Below, one piece after another: positions 37,352-48,000 of a stretch of DNA of 64,000 bases. Position 1 is the stretch's first letter, and every line of letters starts with the position of its first letter. The notes under the pieces are model-generated. The model was not told where the DNA came from, searched no databases, and worked only from the letters and a program-made list of their open reading frames with translations. The translations under genes were made by a program, and so were the position numbers. The DNA lies in assembly GCA_016839555.1 (NCBI GenBank), contig JAEOUA010000012.1, forward strand, positions 310,001-374,000, given 5' to 3'. The stretch is from Promethearchaeota archaeon (GTDB lineage Archaea > Asgardarchaeota > Lokiarchaeia > Sigyniarchaeales > SOKP01).

Positions 37352-38974
37352 TTATTTCAAGGAATCAAGCATTAACCGTTCAAACTGTTCAGGTGGACAG
37401 CCTTCTTTTTCCATAATTTCTTTCATTTTTTTCATCATAATTTTCTCTAACTCTTCTGCCTCTGGCAAACCCGCAAGATTATTCTGAAAATTTGGATCTT
37501 TTACTCGATCAAATAAGTAATTCCGTAGAAGCTCCTTTTTAGAACCTTTTCCCGCGAAGTAAAATGGTGGTAATGGAATTTTCCATTGAGGTATATTTAC
37601 TCCTGGAATAAATCGTCCCGATTCTACTTTATTCATCATATCTCCTAACATCTCCTCAAGTATATCATATTCAAGATTTATTCCATAACGTTCCGTAAAC
37701 CCGCTAATGATTGAGGGAGACATAACCATAGGAAAGGTTGATGAATAAACACATAATTGTTTCTTTGGATTATAACCTTTAATATATGTAGTATCCCAAG
37801 TAGTTAAGTTCACTCCATCACCAAAACTTCCGTAAAGAATATGATCTCGTATTTTTGTTGTTTCACCTTTAAGCACTGGTAATAAAGATTTACCGTGTGG
37901 CGAAATTTTTTCATCGATCTCCGCGCCTAAAGCTTCCAATATTGTTGCTCGAATATCAACAATCGTCGAAAAAGTCGATTCTATTCGTTTACCTCCTTCA
38001 ATTTCAGGATGGTAAATAATTAAGGGAATATTAGCTACATCTTCGAAAATTGGATGTTCCTTCCCGTATTGCTTAATTTTATTATCAAGCTTGGCAAGTG
38101 CGTGTCCATGATCTGTCGTAAAAATGATCATAGTGTTTTCCCACAGATTATATTGATCCATTTTTTCCCATATTTTCCCTAACCACCTATCCACCATTGT
38201 TACCTTTCCGCAATACTGGTTTCTGATAAATTCTAATTCTTCGTCTGAAGCTTGATTAAAAAAGGATTTCATAATTCGACCATTTTGATAAGGTGGCCAA
38301 CATGTAAACTCATCATTATATGAACCATACATAGATCTATAAGGTTCAGGGATGTAGAATGGCTCATGAGGATCAAAACTTTCCACATGGAGGAAAAACT
38401 TTTCATGAGAATGGTTTTTATCCAACCAATCGGCAGCAGCTTGCATGAGTTTCGGGCTATGCCAGTCTTTTTCTTCCTTGAAATGCTTCACATTTCTATA
38501 ATATTGGGAAAGTACTTCATTAGGTTGTCTCCATTTTAAATACGATTTAACCCATTGGGGAAACTCCTCTGGATCCTCAAGAGGTTCGATAGTTGCGGTG
38601 TCATGTTCATGCCCCCGAATGAGGTTTGAGTACATATAATTTTCATGATAACCATATATACCTGTTCTTGGCTCCCAGTAATGATAATGATCTGTAATTA
38701 ATGCGGTTACTGCTCCAAGCTTTTTTGCCTCTATTGGAAGAAGTCTGTCAAAGGGTTCTACAGGACCCCAAAACTTCCATAAAAAATCATTTTTTCTACC
38801 TGAAAATAATTCACGTCTCGCTGGCACACATGGTGCTGAACAAAGGAAATGGTTTTCAAAAACTGTACCTTTCTCAGCAAGTTTTTGCATATTTCGAGTT
38901 TCTACTACCGTATTTCCATAAGGCTCTATATACATCTTATTTAAGCTATCAAGTAAGATTAAAATAACATTCAT
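37352..38974 (-). CDS. Sulfatase family hydrolase
   Basis: A 540-aa alkaline-phosphatase-superfamily enzyme. The sulfatase signature CVPAR (Cys49-Arg53, in LCSAPCVPARRELFSGR) should be modified to formylglycine; metal-binding ILLDS at the N-terminus and TTDHGHALAK are present. Archaeal genomes rarely carry Cys-type sulfatases. No signal peptide is visible, so it appears cytosolic, which is unusual because formylglycine-type sulfatases are mostly exported. No formylglycine-generating enzyme or sulfate transporter is adjacent. Substrate unknown; phosphonate or phosphodiester hydrolysis is also possible in this fold. Confidence 0.85.
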   Translation of the reverse strand: MNVILILLDSLNKMYIEPYGNTVVETRNMQKLAEKGTVFENHFLCSAPCVPARRELFSGRKNDFLWKFWGPVEPFDRLLPIEAKKLGAVTALITDHYHYWEPRTGIYGYHENYMYSNLIRGHEHDTATIEPLEDPEEFPQWVKSYLKWRQPNEVLSQYYRNVKHFKEEKDWHSPKLMQAAADWLDKNHSHEKFFLHVESFDPHEPFYIPEPYRSMYGSYNDEFTCWPPYQNGRIMKSFFNQASDEELEFIRNQYCGKVTMVDRWLGKIWEKMDQYNLWENTMIIFTTDHGHALAKLDNKIKQYGKEHPIFEDVANIPLIIYHPEIEGGKRIESTFSTIVDIRATILEALGAEIDEKISPHGKSLLPVLKGETTKIRDHILYGSFGDGVNLTTWDTTYIKGYNPKKQLCVYSSTFPMVMSPSIISGFTERYGINLEYDILEEMLGDMMNKVESGRFIPGVNIPQWKIPLPPFYFAGKGSKKELLRNYLFDRVKDPNFQNNLAGLPEAEELEKIMMKKMKEIMEKEGCPPEQFERLMLDSLK

Positions 38975-39128
38975 GATATGTCAATTAACCTTATTTATAT
39001 AAAAATGTTTTCGATAAATTGTAGGTATTAATAATTAACCCAATAGAAAATATCAACTGGGATATTTAAGATTTGCCCGAAATTCATTTAAAAATAGAAA
39101 TAATAAAAAAATAAAAATGATTAATAGC

Positions 39129-40646
39129 TTAACCTAACAAAGAAGGGACTATTCGCGATAACGCAACTGCCAAACCACTGATAACCGAAACAAGAGAAGA
39201 TACTTTCTTCAGTCTATCCTTAGTGTTTGCCGTAACGATTATATTTCTAGTTTTTCCCTCAATAATTTTCCCATCTTCATCTTCAAGGAAAATTTGAATA
39301 GTCTGTTCCCCCTTTTGTCGGGGCTCTAAGGTTAGCCATGCTGTATCACCATTTTCTAACATCGTTGATAGAACTCTTGTAATATCCGTGTCTGCATCAG
39401 AAGTTAAAAGAATAGGCTTATCTGGGATTGTAAAGGATCCTCTTCCTTCTACTTTAAGGTTCAAAAGAATTGTTTTCGGCTCAAATCCCGGAGCTTCTAT
39501 ACGCAATCGATATGTTTTTTCTTCTTGAGAGTTATTATAGAGAAACACCATAATATTAGCCTGTCCATTATTAAATACAATTTCTTGAGCGGCAGAATCC
39601 ATATAGATTGGATCTTTTGAAATTCTACTAATATTATCGGCAAGTTCCAATTGCAGCCTATCGATGATATTAAAGAATCCGGGATTATATTTCTTAATAA
39701 AATCGAATAGTTTGTAAATATCATTCGCGGAAAAATACCAATCTCCTTCCATAAAAAAACCTTTTTCGATATCAAAATTATCAGAATCGACATTTAAAAC
39801 CTCCTTAAATTCTTGTTCTAATTGCTTGTTTGTTAATACTTCCTGGTAATGAAGGTAATATAGGAAGAAAATCTTTTCTAATGCGAAGGTTATTGGTAAT
39901 TCCTCCTCTTCTTGCTGTTTTATCTTTTTAACAAATGTAGGATTAAGAATTTCATTCAATCCATTAATAAATTCATCCCATTTCAGATATGTTACTGGAT
40001 CCAGATGATTCGCTAGTATTTCGGCAAAAAGATTATCAAGAAAGATTTGATGGGTGGTAGGTTTGAAAAAGTCTTGAAGTCCATTTACATCATGCATATT
40101 TAAGTTTAAACTCCGTATTAAAAAGGCCAATCCTAATCCCACTAGCGCAGTACTCATCGCAGCATATCCTAATGTTAAGTTTCCAAGAAAAAGCATGACA
40201 AAAAATAAAATAACCGAAATAATACATATTATTGCGATTATTCGAAGCAGTTTCACGACTTTTAAAACATTATTTGTCAACATTTTAAAACCGTCTAAGC
40301 TATCAATGGGTCTGCCACGTATTCTTTCAAATTTAATTCGAAGTTTAAGAGCTTGATTAGTTTTAAATGCCCCAAGTAATAGAATTATAGAATTCAGAAA
40401 ATAAAATGCGAGAATTAATAAGTAAATAATTGTAAGGGTTTGATAATCTAAAGGTTGTTGCGCAAAACTGGTTGCTGTTGGAAGCTCTGGAAAGATAAAT
40501 ATTGTGAGAATAGTAATGATTGCAAGGAGTATTGGAAAGATAAATAAAATGAGCCTTCCAATCGTGGTAATATATTTGGTTAAAAATACTTGTGATTTCT
40601 CTACTTTTATTATTTTCTCCAATTTTTCTTTAGAAGAATCATTCAT
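39129..40646 (-). CDS. Large membrane protein with C-terminal beta-rich domain, unknown
   Basis: A 505-aa protein with two N-terminal membrane helices (about 27-52 and 66-92), a cytosolic loop and two more helices (about 130-158 and 160-180), then a soluble region of about 190 residues and a C-terminal Ig/CARDB-like beta domain (about 355-465; NIMVFLYNNSQEEKTYRLRI). It ends with a weak hydrophobic helix (LVSVISGLAVALSRIVPSLLG). No family recognised; the beta domain suggests binding to a partner or surface. It is a single gene with flanking intergenic space. Confidence 0.55.
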   Translation of the reverse strand: MNDSSKEKLEKIIKVEKSQVFLTKYITTIGRLILFIFPILLAIITILTIFIFPELPTATSFAQQPLDYQTLTIIYLLILAFYFLNSIILLLGAFKTNQALKLRIKFERIRGRPIDSLDGFKMLTNNVLKVVKLLRIIAIICIISVILFFVMLFLGNLTLGYAAMSTALVGLGLAFLIRSLNLNMHDVNGLQDFFKPTTHQIFLDNLFAEILANHLDPVTYLKWDEFINGLNEILNPTFVKKIKQQEEEELPITFALEKIFFLYYLHYQEVLTNKQLEQEFKEVLNVDSDNFDIEKGFFMEGDWYFSANDIYKLFDFIKKYNPGFFNIIDRLQLELADNISRISKDPIYMDSAAQEIVFNNGQANIMVFLYNNSQEEKTYRLRIEAPGFEPKTILLNLKVEGRGSFTIPDKPILLTSDADTDITRVLSTMLENGDTAWLTLEPRQKGEQTIQIFLEDEDGKIIEGKTRNIIVTANTKDRLKKVSSLVSVISGLAVALSRIVPSLLG

Positions 40647-41311
40647 CTATGAAATTACACCTTTAATAATTAAATAAGATTATGTTTAGATCTAATTAAG
40701 TTACTGAAAAAAATAAAGATTATCAGTTCAAAAAAATCCGATCTAAACTATGTTTTTTACCCTTTTAGGAAAGAGAAGAAGAACTTTTTGTATCACTTTA
40801 TAAGAAATTTTTTTAAATTTAGACTTTTTTAGAGCTTATTATTTAATAATATTGATTAATAATCTCCTTTTTTCTAAACTATCAGAAATTATTTCTATTG
40901 ATCTTGATAATTATTTCTGTATGAATGCATAATTTCTAACATTTTTCTTATATTATTTTGGTCGTGTGGATCGGGAATCAATCGAAAGATCTTGTTATAA
41001 TTCCCTTTCCATTACCAAGAAATCCATTTTAATTACCTTTTTGTTCAATATACATTGAAAAAAATTCCAATATTTGTAAAATACAAGCCTTCAAATGAGC
41101 GTTTTTCGTAATCTGAAATTCAGCAATTTTTTTCATCATAAGAAAGACGAAAAAAATCATTTTTACGAAATATTAACTGATTTATGTGATTCGGATGAGA
41201 AAATAACCCCAAAACATTTATAAAGGAAAATATCCCTATTTTAAAATAGTAGATAAAAATAAAAAATAATAAAAAAATAAAAAAAAAAATAAAAAAAGGA
41301 GGAAAAAAATA
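40647..41311. other. 665-bp intergenic region
   Basis: This is the longest gene-free stretch. Around 40905-41010 the minus strand has a short coding-like fragment (RLIPDPHDQNNIRKM) without a start codon or recognisable family, perhaps a gene remnant. The right end (41260-41310) is nearly pure A with a few T and ends in the strong GGAGG site of the next gene. No RNA gene recognised. Confidence 0.4.
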
Positions 41312-41668
41312 ATGTTTGAAAAAATGGATGAACAAAAAAGTATACAAAAAGAAAAAGAAGTCTTAATATCTGATCAACAAAGAAAGCAAATTTATGAATT
41401 GGCGAACAATGTCGGTATTAGAACTATTGATGAAATATGCCCTGTTTTATTTGATTGCGTATTAGATTCTGCTCAAGGACGATTGAAAAATGAATTAGGT
41501 AAAATGATTTTTCACCTTCAAAAAAATGAGAGATTAAATACGCGCATTGGGCTTGAAAGATTGATTGATGCTGCATTACAAGTTAATCCTGAAAAAATGT
41601 TTCGAATTCTTGAATCTGCTGGTGGAGAAAGCAAAGAACTCGCAGATAATATAAGAAGTGTTCTCTAA
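41312..41668 (+). CDS. Small helical protein, unknown
   Basis: A 118-aa hydrophilic, all-helical protein with no membrane segment or known motif. A strong Shine-Dalgarno AAAGGAGG lies 10 nt before ATG 41312, in an A-rich leader, suggesting high expression. Two weakly repeated helices are seen (ANNVGIRTIDEICPVLFDCV and RIGLERLIDAALQVNPEKMF). Downstream is another small gene on the same strand. Confidence 0.6.
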   Translation: MFEKMDEQKSIQKEKEVLISDQQRKQIYELANNVGIRTIDEICPVLFDCVLDSAQGRLKNELGKMIFHLQKNERLNTRIGLERLIDAALQVNPEKMFRILESAGGESKELADNIRSVL

Positions 41669-41812
41669 TTGTAAAAATTTTTTTTGATTTTTTCTTTTTA
41701 AACGTGTTATTTTTTAAATTTTTAAGTTAAATTTTATAATATGCAATTCTTACTTTTAAATAACAGACTTATTTATTAAGAATAATTCTAATTTCTTATT
41801 TGAGATTATTAC

Positions 41813-42106
41813 ATGAGTCAAAAAAACGGTAATGATAAAGATAATCGTGCTTGGGAAGCTTATCAAAAAATTAAAAGCGCCCTTGATGGGTTATATGAAA
41901 TATTAAGTCTCAGTTTCGAAGAAGATAATCTCTTTTATCAGTGTGGAATAGATAATCTCGAAAGATTAAAGGAAACTATCGTAGATATCCTCTCTCATGA
42001 TTATGACAGCAAAGAGATACAATATAAACTGCGAGACTTAGAATATATTACTAAAAAATGTCTTTTTTTTGAAGAAGAGAAAGAAAAAAGCAAAAAAAAC
42101 AAATAA
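41813..42106 (+). CDS. Small charged helical protein, unknown
   Basis: A 97-aa helical, acidic protein ending in a Lys/Glu-rich tail (EEEKEKSKKNK). No motif recognised. It lies 145 bp after the preceding small gene and about 100 bp before the MBL hydrolase, on the same strand. No clear Shine-Dalgarno. Confidence 0.45.
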   Translation: MSQKNGNDKDNRAWEAYQKIKSALDGLYEILSLSFEEDNLFYQCGIDNLERLKETIVDILSHDYDSKEIQYKLRDLEYITKKCLFFEEEKEKSKKNK

Positions 42107-42203
42107 AATGGTTTTTTTCCTATAATATTGATTTTTGTAAATAACACCTCATTAGAAATTAATTATTATTATCTATTTACAGGACTGTTAGGAAGAATAT
42201 ACT

Positions 42204-43238
42204 GTGAAAGAACTCAAATTCACCTCGGAAATCAAAACTATTGATAATGTACACCAAATAAAAATCGATGTTCCTTTTGATGTTAAATTTGTATGTGTAT
42301 ATTTGTACAAAATAAAGGAGGATTTTATATTATTTGATGCGGGGTTAGGTATTGGAAATTGGCCAAAAATATTTTTCTCTTCCCTTAAAAAATTAAATAT
42401 TTCTTCAAAACAAATTCAGTATTGTTTTATCTCCCACTCTCATCTTGACCATATTGGGCTAATCGGGAAATTAAAACGCAAAAACCCCCATATTAAAATT
42501 TTAATGCATGATATTACTCACCAAAATCTGAAATGGGAAAATGACCCTGAAAATTCCGAAAAGCTTGAAAAAGAAACAGAAAAAACAATAAAAAAGATGG
42601 GACAATATGGGATTACTAAAAAGCAAAGAGATATTATTACTCAATATTTTTTAAAATGGCCTCGATTGAAAAGATATTATGAACCGGATGTAATTTTGCT
42701 TGATGATGATGAAATTAAAATCCACGACACAAAATTTAGGGTTATATGGACACCCGGCCATAGTATGGGGCATATTTGTTTATTTGATACAAAAAAGAAA
42801 TATTTGTTCTCAGGAGATCACATTCTCTCTCGCATAACACCTCATATTGGATTATTTATAGTGAATAAAAACATAAAGGAAAAATATCAACAATATAATT
42901 TTAACAATATTTTAGAATTATATTTAAAGTCTTTGGAGAGAATTCGCAATTTAAATCCCAAAATTATTTTTCCTGCCCACCAAGAAATCATTCGAGACCC
43001 ACTAAAAAGAATTAGAGCTATTCAAGCACATCATAAGCAGAGATTGCACGAAATAAAAAGTCTAATTAAAAGTAATCCTATGTCCCCCTATGAAATATCG
43101 AAAATCCATTTTGGAGATTTAGATGAGATTAACTCGTTTTTAGCGCTCAGTGAAGTGCTTGCCCATTTAAGGTTTTTACAAGATAAAGGAGAAGTAAAAA
43201 CCGAAACTCACAATAAAGTAATTCGATTTTACTCCTAA
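42204..43238 (+). CDS. Metallo-beta-lactamase-fold hydrolase with C-terminal winged helix
   Basis: A 344-aa MBL-fold protein with zinc motif HSHLDH (78-83), GHSMGHICLF, SGDHIL and FPAHQE. The last 75 residues (RLHEIKSLIKSNPMSPYEIS then LALSEVLAHLRFLQDKGEVK) form a small helical/winged domain as in LACTB2-like endoribonucleases and related hydrolases. Start is GTG 42204. Substrate could be a thioester, RNA or lactone. It is followed by the Fpg-like gene after 60 bp. Confidence 0.85.
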   Translation: MKELKFTSEIKTIDNVHQIKIDVPFDVKFVCVYLYKIKEDFILFDAGLGIGNWPKIFFSSLKKLNISSKQIQYCFISHSHLDHIGLIGKLKRKNPHIKILMHDITHQNLKWENDPENSEKLEKETEKTIKKMGQYGITKKQRDIITQYFLKWPRLKRYYEPDVILLDDDEIKIHDTKFRVIWTPGHSMGHICLFDTKKKYLFSGDHILSRITPHIGLFIVNKNIKEKYQQYNFNNILELYLKSLERIRNLNPKIIFPAHQEIIRDPLKRIRAIQAHHKQRLHEIKSLIKSNPMSPYEISKIHFGDLDEINSFLALSEVLAHLRFLQDKGEVKTETHNKVIRFYS

Positions 43239-43297
43239 TAACTCACTTTTAGATTATAAGTAAAAAGCTTAAAATTTTCTCTCCTTTTATATAAATA

Positions 43298-43774
43298 ATG
43301 CCAGAATTAGCAGAAGTTGAATATTTTCGGAGGAAAATAGATCCACAGGCATTAGGAAGAAAAATAATAGATATAAAAATCAAAGATGATTTTATTCTGA
43401 AAACTCCCAAAAAAAGATTCAGAGAATTATTACTCCAAAAGAAATTTAAATCCACTAAAAGATGGGGCAAAAATCTCTTTATTGAGTTTGATAAGAAATA
43501 TTTATTACTTCATTTTGCGATGAGTGGTAATGTAAAATTTTACAACACGAATAAGGATGAACCCAAATATAGTAAAATTATCTTTAATTTTGATGATAAT
43601 CACTCTCTCTCAATAGTCTCCATAAGAAAATTCGGGCGAGTTAAGATCGTAAATGATTATAGGAAGTTTATTAAAAAAGATGGAATTTGTCCTGCTTGTG
43701 AAACTAAATTAAAACAGCTTAAAATTTCGAGTCGCACCGCATATTATTGCCCTAATTGTCAAAAAAGTGTTTAA
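43298..43774 (+). CDS. Formamidopyrimidine-DNA glycosylase-like protein lacking the H2TH domain
   Basis: The 158-aa product starts MPELAEVEYFRRKI, with the catalytic Pro1/Glu2 of Fpg/Nei enzymes after Met removal, and continues through the beta-sandwich domain to SIRKFGRVKIV (about 108-118; family motif DxRxFG). It then passes directly to the C-terminal zinc finger CPAC...TAYYCPNC (Cys131, 134, 151, 154). Normal Fpg is about 270 aa, with a helix-two-turn-helix domain of roughly 100 residues in between; this is missing without loss of frame. The junction reads VNDYRKFIKKDGICPACE. It may be an inactivated enzyme, or a mini-Fpg with other use. It is downstream of the MBL gene. Confidence 0.78.
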   Translation: MPELAEVEYFRRKIDPQALGRKIIDIKIKDDFILKTPKKRFRELLLQKKFKSTKRWGKNLFIEFDKKYLLLHFAMSGNVKFYNTNKDEPKYSKIIFNFDDNHSLSIVSIRKFGRVKIVNDYRKFIKKDGICPACETKLKQLKISSRTAYYCPNCQKSV

Positions 43775-43910
43775 ATCTAATAATTTGAAATGTCTTTTTT
43801 ATTTTTCAAGGAAGATAGTGGAAATCTAAAAAATTAATTTATTTTTTTTCGAAAATGATCAAAAATAATAAAAACTATATCGTAACAAAAAATTAGTAGG
43901 ATTTAGTCAA

Positions 43911-44585
43911 TTAGCTGGTAATAACACTATAAGTTTTATTCTCTCTGTCTACTTTAATAATACTTTTTATTTCGAGTTCATTTAGAAAGTCTCTTATTTC
44001 TTGTTTATTCTTATTCAATTTCTGGGCAAGAGCCCTTATATCATTTTCATAATCTTTTAGAAGATCTAAAAGAGGTTTATAAATCTCATAAATTTCATTA
44101 AAAATATATTTTATAGACGTTTTCAAATTTAATCCCGTCCTGCAACTCGTGGCGAAAACTTTACTTTTGTCTGGTAAATTATTTTGAGCCCTTATGACCT
44201 CTGGAGCTCTTGCATTTTCTAGATCTTGCTTATTTGCGAGGAATATTATTGGTATTTTTGGTTCTAAGTTTTTCCTAATTTCATTAAATATTTTTATAGC
44301 ATCTTCATCTTTTTCGGGATGTGCAGCATCAAAAAGAAAGATGCAACCATCTGACCCTATAGAAATAATATCCCGAATGGCAGAAAATTGTAATAAACCA
44401 GGTGTGCCAAATAAACAAACTCGAAAATTTTTTATGATAAGTGATCCTAAATCGATTCCAACCGTATAAAATTTGTTATCACTTCCTTTTGCTTCTACAT
44501 TTAAAGCATTTTGGTCGATGGCATTGATATAACTGCTTTTCCCGCTATGTACCGGTCCAACGACTAAAATTTTAATAGTGAGCAC
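43911..44585 (-). CDS. Small Ras-like GTPase with C-terminal winged helix
   Basis: A 224-aa protein. GTPase elements: P-loop GPVHSGKSS (10-18), switch I Thr in KFYTVGIDLG, G3 region LFGTPGLLQF (58-67), NKQD (118-121) and TSCRT (146-150). The G3 Asp of DxxG is Gly, as in the CvnD/MglA-like group, and the usual catalytic Gln after TPG is Leu, so hydrolysis may be slow. The last 45 residues (ENDIRALAQKLNKNKQEIRD, then FLNELEIKSIIKV) look like a winged helix. No lipid-anchor cysteine is seen. No roadblock gene adjoins. It is divergent from hdrA. Confidence 0.82.
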   Translation of the reverse strand: MLTIKILVVGPVHSGKSSYINAIDQNALNVEAKGSDNKFYTVGIDLGSLIIKNFRVCLFGTPGLLQFSAIRDIISIGSDGCIFLFDAAHPEKDEDAIKIFNEIRKNLEPKIPIIFLANKQDLENARAPEVIRAQNNLPDKSKVFATSCRTGLNLKTSIKYIFNEIYEIYKPLLDLLKDYENDIRALAQKLNKNKQEIRDFLNELEIKSIIKVDRENKTYSVITS

Positions 44586-45062
44586 CTAGTTTTGTGGTAT
44601 TTAATTTTAATAGTTAAATTTTTAGAAATTAAAATTTTTGAATACTCTAATTAAATATTAAAACTTATTTTATAATAATTTATTTTTATTTTTTTATAAT
44701 CATTCAATATTAATTAAAAACGTTTTTTTTATGTGTTCGATATGTTTTTTTTAAGTAAAAAATGGTTAAAAAATAATTTTTTCTTATATTATCCCATCTC
44801 TTTTCTTTACTTTCTATGATTTATTAAGGAAAATTAAGAAAAAAAACATCCTTTTTATATTATTTTTTTTAAAAAAATCAAAAAAATGACTGATAGGGGA
44901 AAGTTTTAAATATATTTTTAATCCAATTAATACTTACGAACATTAATAAAAATGTTTTTATAAAGAATTTCACAAAATAATAATAGTTAATATATATTCA
45001 TTATTGAAAAAACTAAAAAAATTAGGAAATAATAACTAAAAAACGAAAAAATTGAGATAAAT
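44586..45062. other. Divergent promoter region of the GTPase gene and the hdr-met operon
   Basis: About 480 bases, nearly all A/T. TATA-like runs occur near 44905-44916 and 44952-44960, and hdrA starts at 45063 without a clear Shine-Dalgarno. A 12-base palindrome AAAAACGTTTTT lies near 44717. No gene or RNA is credible here. Confidence 0.4.
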
Positions 45063-48000
45063 ATGACAGATAATAAGTTGAGTTCTATACTTGTAATTGG
45101 CGCGGGAATTTCGGGTATTGAGGCATCATTATCATTAGCAGAACAAGGATATCGTGTAATTTTAGTAGATAAATATCCCTCCATAGGGGGAAAAATGGCA
45201 CAGCTTGATAAAACCTTCCCTACCTTAGATTGTTCAATCTGCATTTTAGCACCCAAAATGGTGGAAACTGCTCGTCATCCAAATATTGAATTACTAACAT
45301 ATTCTGAAGTACAGGAAGTAAATGGGGAGGCAGGAAATTTCAAGGTTAAAATACTCAAAAAAGCAAAATATGTGGATTGGGATAAATGTACTGGTTGCGG
45401 GCAATGTTCGGAAAAATGTCCTATGAAAAAGATTCCGAATGAATTTGAGGAGGGAATGGGAACTAGAACCGCAATATACATACCATTTCCACAAGCAGTC
45501 CCAAGAAAAGCAACAGTTGATGCCGAACACTGTTTATATCTCACAAAAGGGGCATGTCAGTTATGTTTAAAAGAATGTGAGGCAGAGGCAATCAATTTCG
45601 AGATGGAAGATGAGATTCTGGAATATAATGTTGGATCGATTATCGTTGCTACAGGTTATAGCCAAATTAATCCAGAAGTTCTACCACGATACCACTATGG
45701 AGAATATCCTAATGTCATTACCGCGATGCAATATGAAAGGCTATTAAGTGCTTCAGGTCCTACGGAAGGTGAGTTATTACGACCCTCAGATGGTAAACAT
45801 GCACATAATATCGGATTTGTAGCTTGTGTAGGTTCAAGAAATGAAGATGTATGTCCATATTGTTCTAAATTTTGTTGTATGTATATGGCAAAGGAGGGAG
45901 TAGTAACGAGGGAGCATGCTAGTGATACAAATGTAACCATATTTTTTAATGATACAAGAGTTATCGGAAAAAATCAAGAAGAATTCATCGAACGGGCTAA
46001 AAATGAATATAAACTTAAATATTATCATGGAATTCCTGGAGACATCAGAGAAGATCCCGAAACCCATGATCTTTTAGTGAAGCATGCTAATTTAGATACA
46101 GGAGAAGTTGAAACCACTCGCTTTGACTTAGTTGTATTAGCAAATGCAGTAACTCCAAGTGAGGGGACAGAAGAATTAGCTAAAATTTTAGGAATAGAAA
46201 CAAATCAATTAGGATTTTATAAGACTAAAGACTCCACTGAAGATTTAGAGTCTACAAAAGAAGGGATTTATATAACCGGCTCATGTCAAAGTCCAGACGA
46301 TATAGCAAATTCCGTTTCGAAAGCAGGTGGAGCAGCTGCACTTGCGGCATTGCATGTTCAACCTCTAAGTGAGGAAGAACAACGAATAGAACTGCCTCCA
46401 CTTAAGGATGTAAGAGTAAATGATAAACCAAGAATTGGGGTATTCATCTGCGAATGTGGAATTAATATAGGTGGATATATGGATATTCAAGAACTTGTGG
46501 AATATGCTAAAACACTTCCAGACGTTGTGTTTTCAATGCATAACAAATACTCTTGTTCTAGCCTTACTCAAGATATTATAAAAGAAAAAATTGAAGAATT
46601 AAATCTAAATCGCGTCATTGTTGCAGCCTGTACCCCGAGAACGCATGAACCATTATTCCAAAAAACCATCAGAGAAGCCGGGCTAAATGAATATCTGTTT
46701 AATTTTGTTAGTATAAGAGAATTAGATTCTTGGGTTCATATGAAAGATAGAGAAAAAGCAACCGATAAAGCAAAGGATTTAATTCGAATGGGTGTTGCAC
46801 GTACCAGATTTTTAAAACCTGAGTTCAAAATTGAAGGCGATGTTGTTCCAGAAGCTTTAGTTGTAGGGGGAGGGATCGCTGGTATAACAAGCGCAATGGA
46901 AATAGCACAAAAAGGATTTACCGTTCATGTAGTTGAAAAAGATGATAAATTAGGAGGTCAATTGAACTTAATCTATAAGATCAATTTTGATAGAATAGAT
47001 TCAAAAGAATATTTGGAGAAAAAATTGAAAGAATATAACTCCTTCAAAAATATTAAGACCTATCTGAATTCAGAATTAATTGATGTTACTGGTGCGATTG
47101 GAGATTTTAATGTGAAAATTAAAGACAATATTAAAGGAAAAACTAAAACGTTAAATGTTGGTGTTATCATTGTAGCCACGGGAGCTCATGAATATAAACC
47201 TGAAGGCTGGTATCATTATGGTGAAGAGGGAATGAGTGATAAAATTATGACTCAATTAGAATTATCAGAAAAACTCAGGAATAATGAATTAAAAGATGGA
47301 GAGGATATAGTATTCATTCATTGTGTAGGCTCTAGGCAACTTGACCCAGAAAAAGGAGTTCCCTATTGTTCACTTATTTGCTGTGGAGAATCAATACGTC
47401 ATGCGCTATATGTAAAAGAAAATTATCCAAACTCAAATATTTACGTATTATATAGAGATATAAGAGTAGGAACTGATGAAGAACAGTATTATTGGGAAGC
47501 TCGAGAAAATATCAACTACATCAGATTTAATGACTATCCTGAGGTTAATCTTATTGATGGTAAAATTAATGTGAAAGTTATGGATATTTTAACTCAAACC
47601 CATCTTACAATCGATGCAGATAGGCTTGTATTATCAACACCGCTGATTCCTTATGATAATAAATATCTTTCCGAATTATTGAAAGTGCCAATCGATCAAA
47701 ACGGATTTTTCTTAGAAGCTCATATAAAATTACGACCTGTGGATTTTGCGACCGCCGGTATTTTTCTTGCAGGGACCGCTCATGGTCCTAAAGGAATCGC
47801 TGATTCAATTTCTCAAGGTCGAGGTGCAGCTGCTCATGCTCTGATTCCACTGATTTCTGGTGTTGTTGAAAATGAACCGTTAGTTTCAATAGTAGATCCT
47901 GCGCTGTGTATTGCTTGTCAAAAATGTGAAGAAGTTTGTAATTTTGGAGCAATTGGAGTGCAATTTAATGGTAAAAAACTGGTATCGGAGTCTAACCCTC

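Noticed and set aside
40905..41010. Coding-like fragment on the minus strand
   Set aside because: Only about 36 codons without a start or a recognisable family; mentioned in the intergenic entry but not called a gene.
41120..41347. 75-aa minus-strand reading frame upstream of the small helical protein
   Set aside because: The string is mostly Phe/Ile from poly-A/T, overlaps the strong ribosome site of the plus-strand gene and has no motif.
45275..46067. Several minus-strand frames within hdrA
   Set aside because: They are antisense shadows of the well-conserved hdrA coding sequence.
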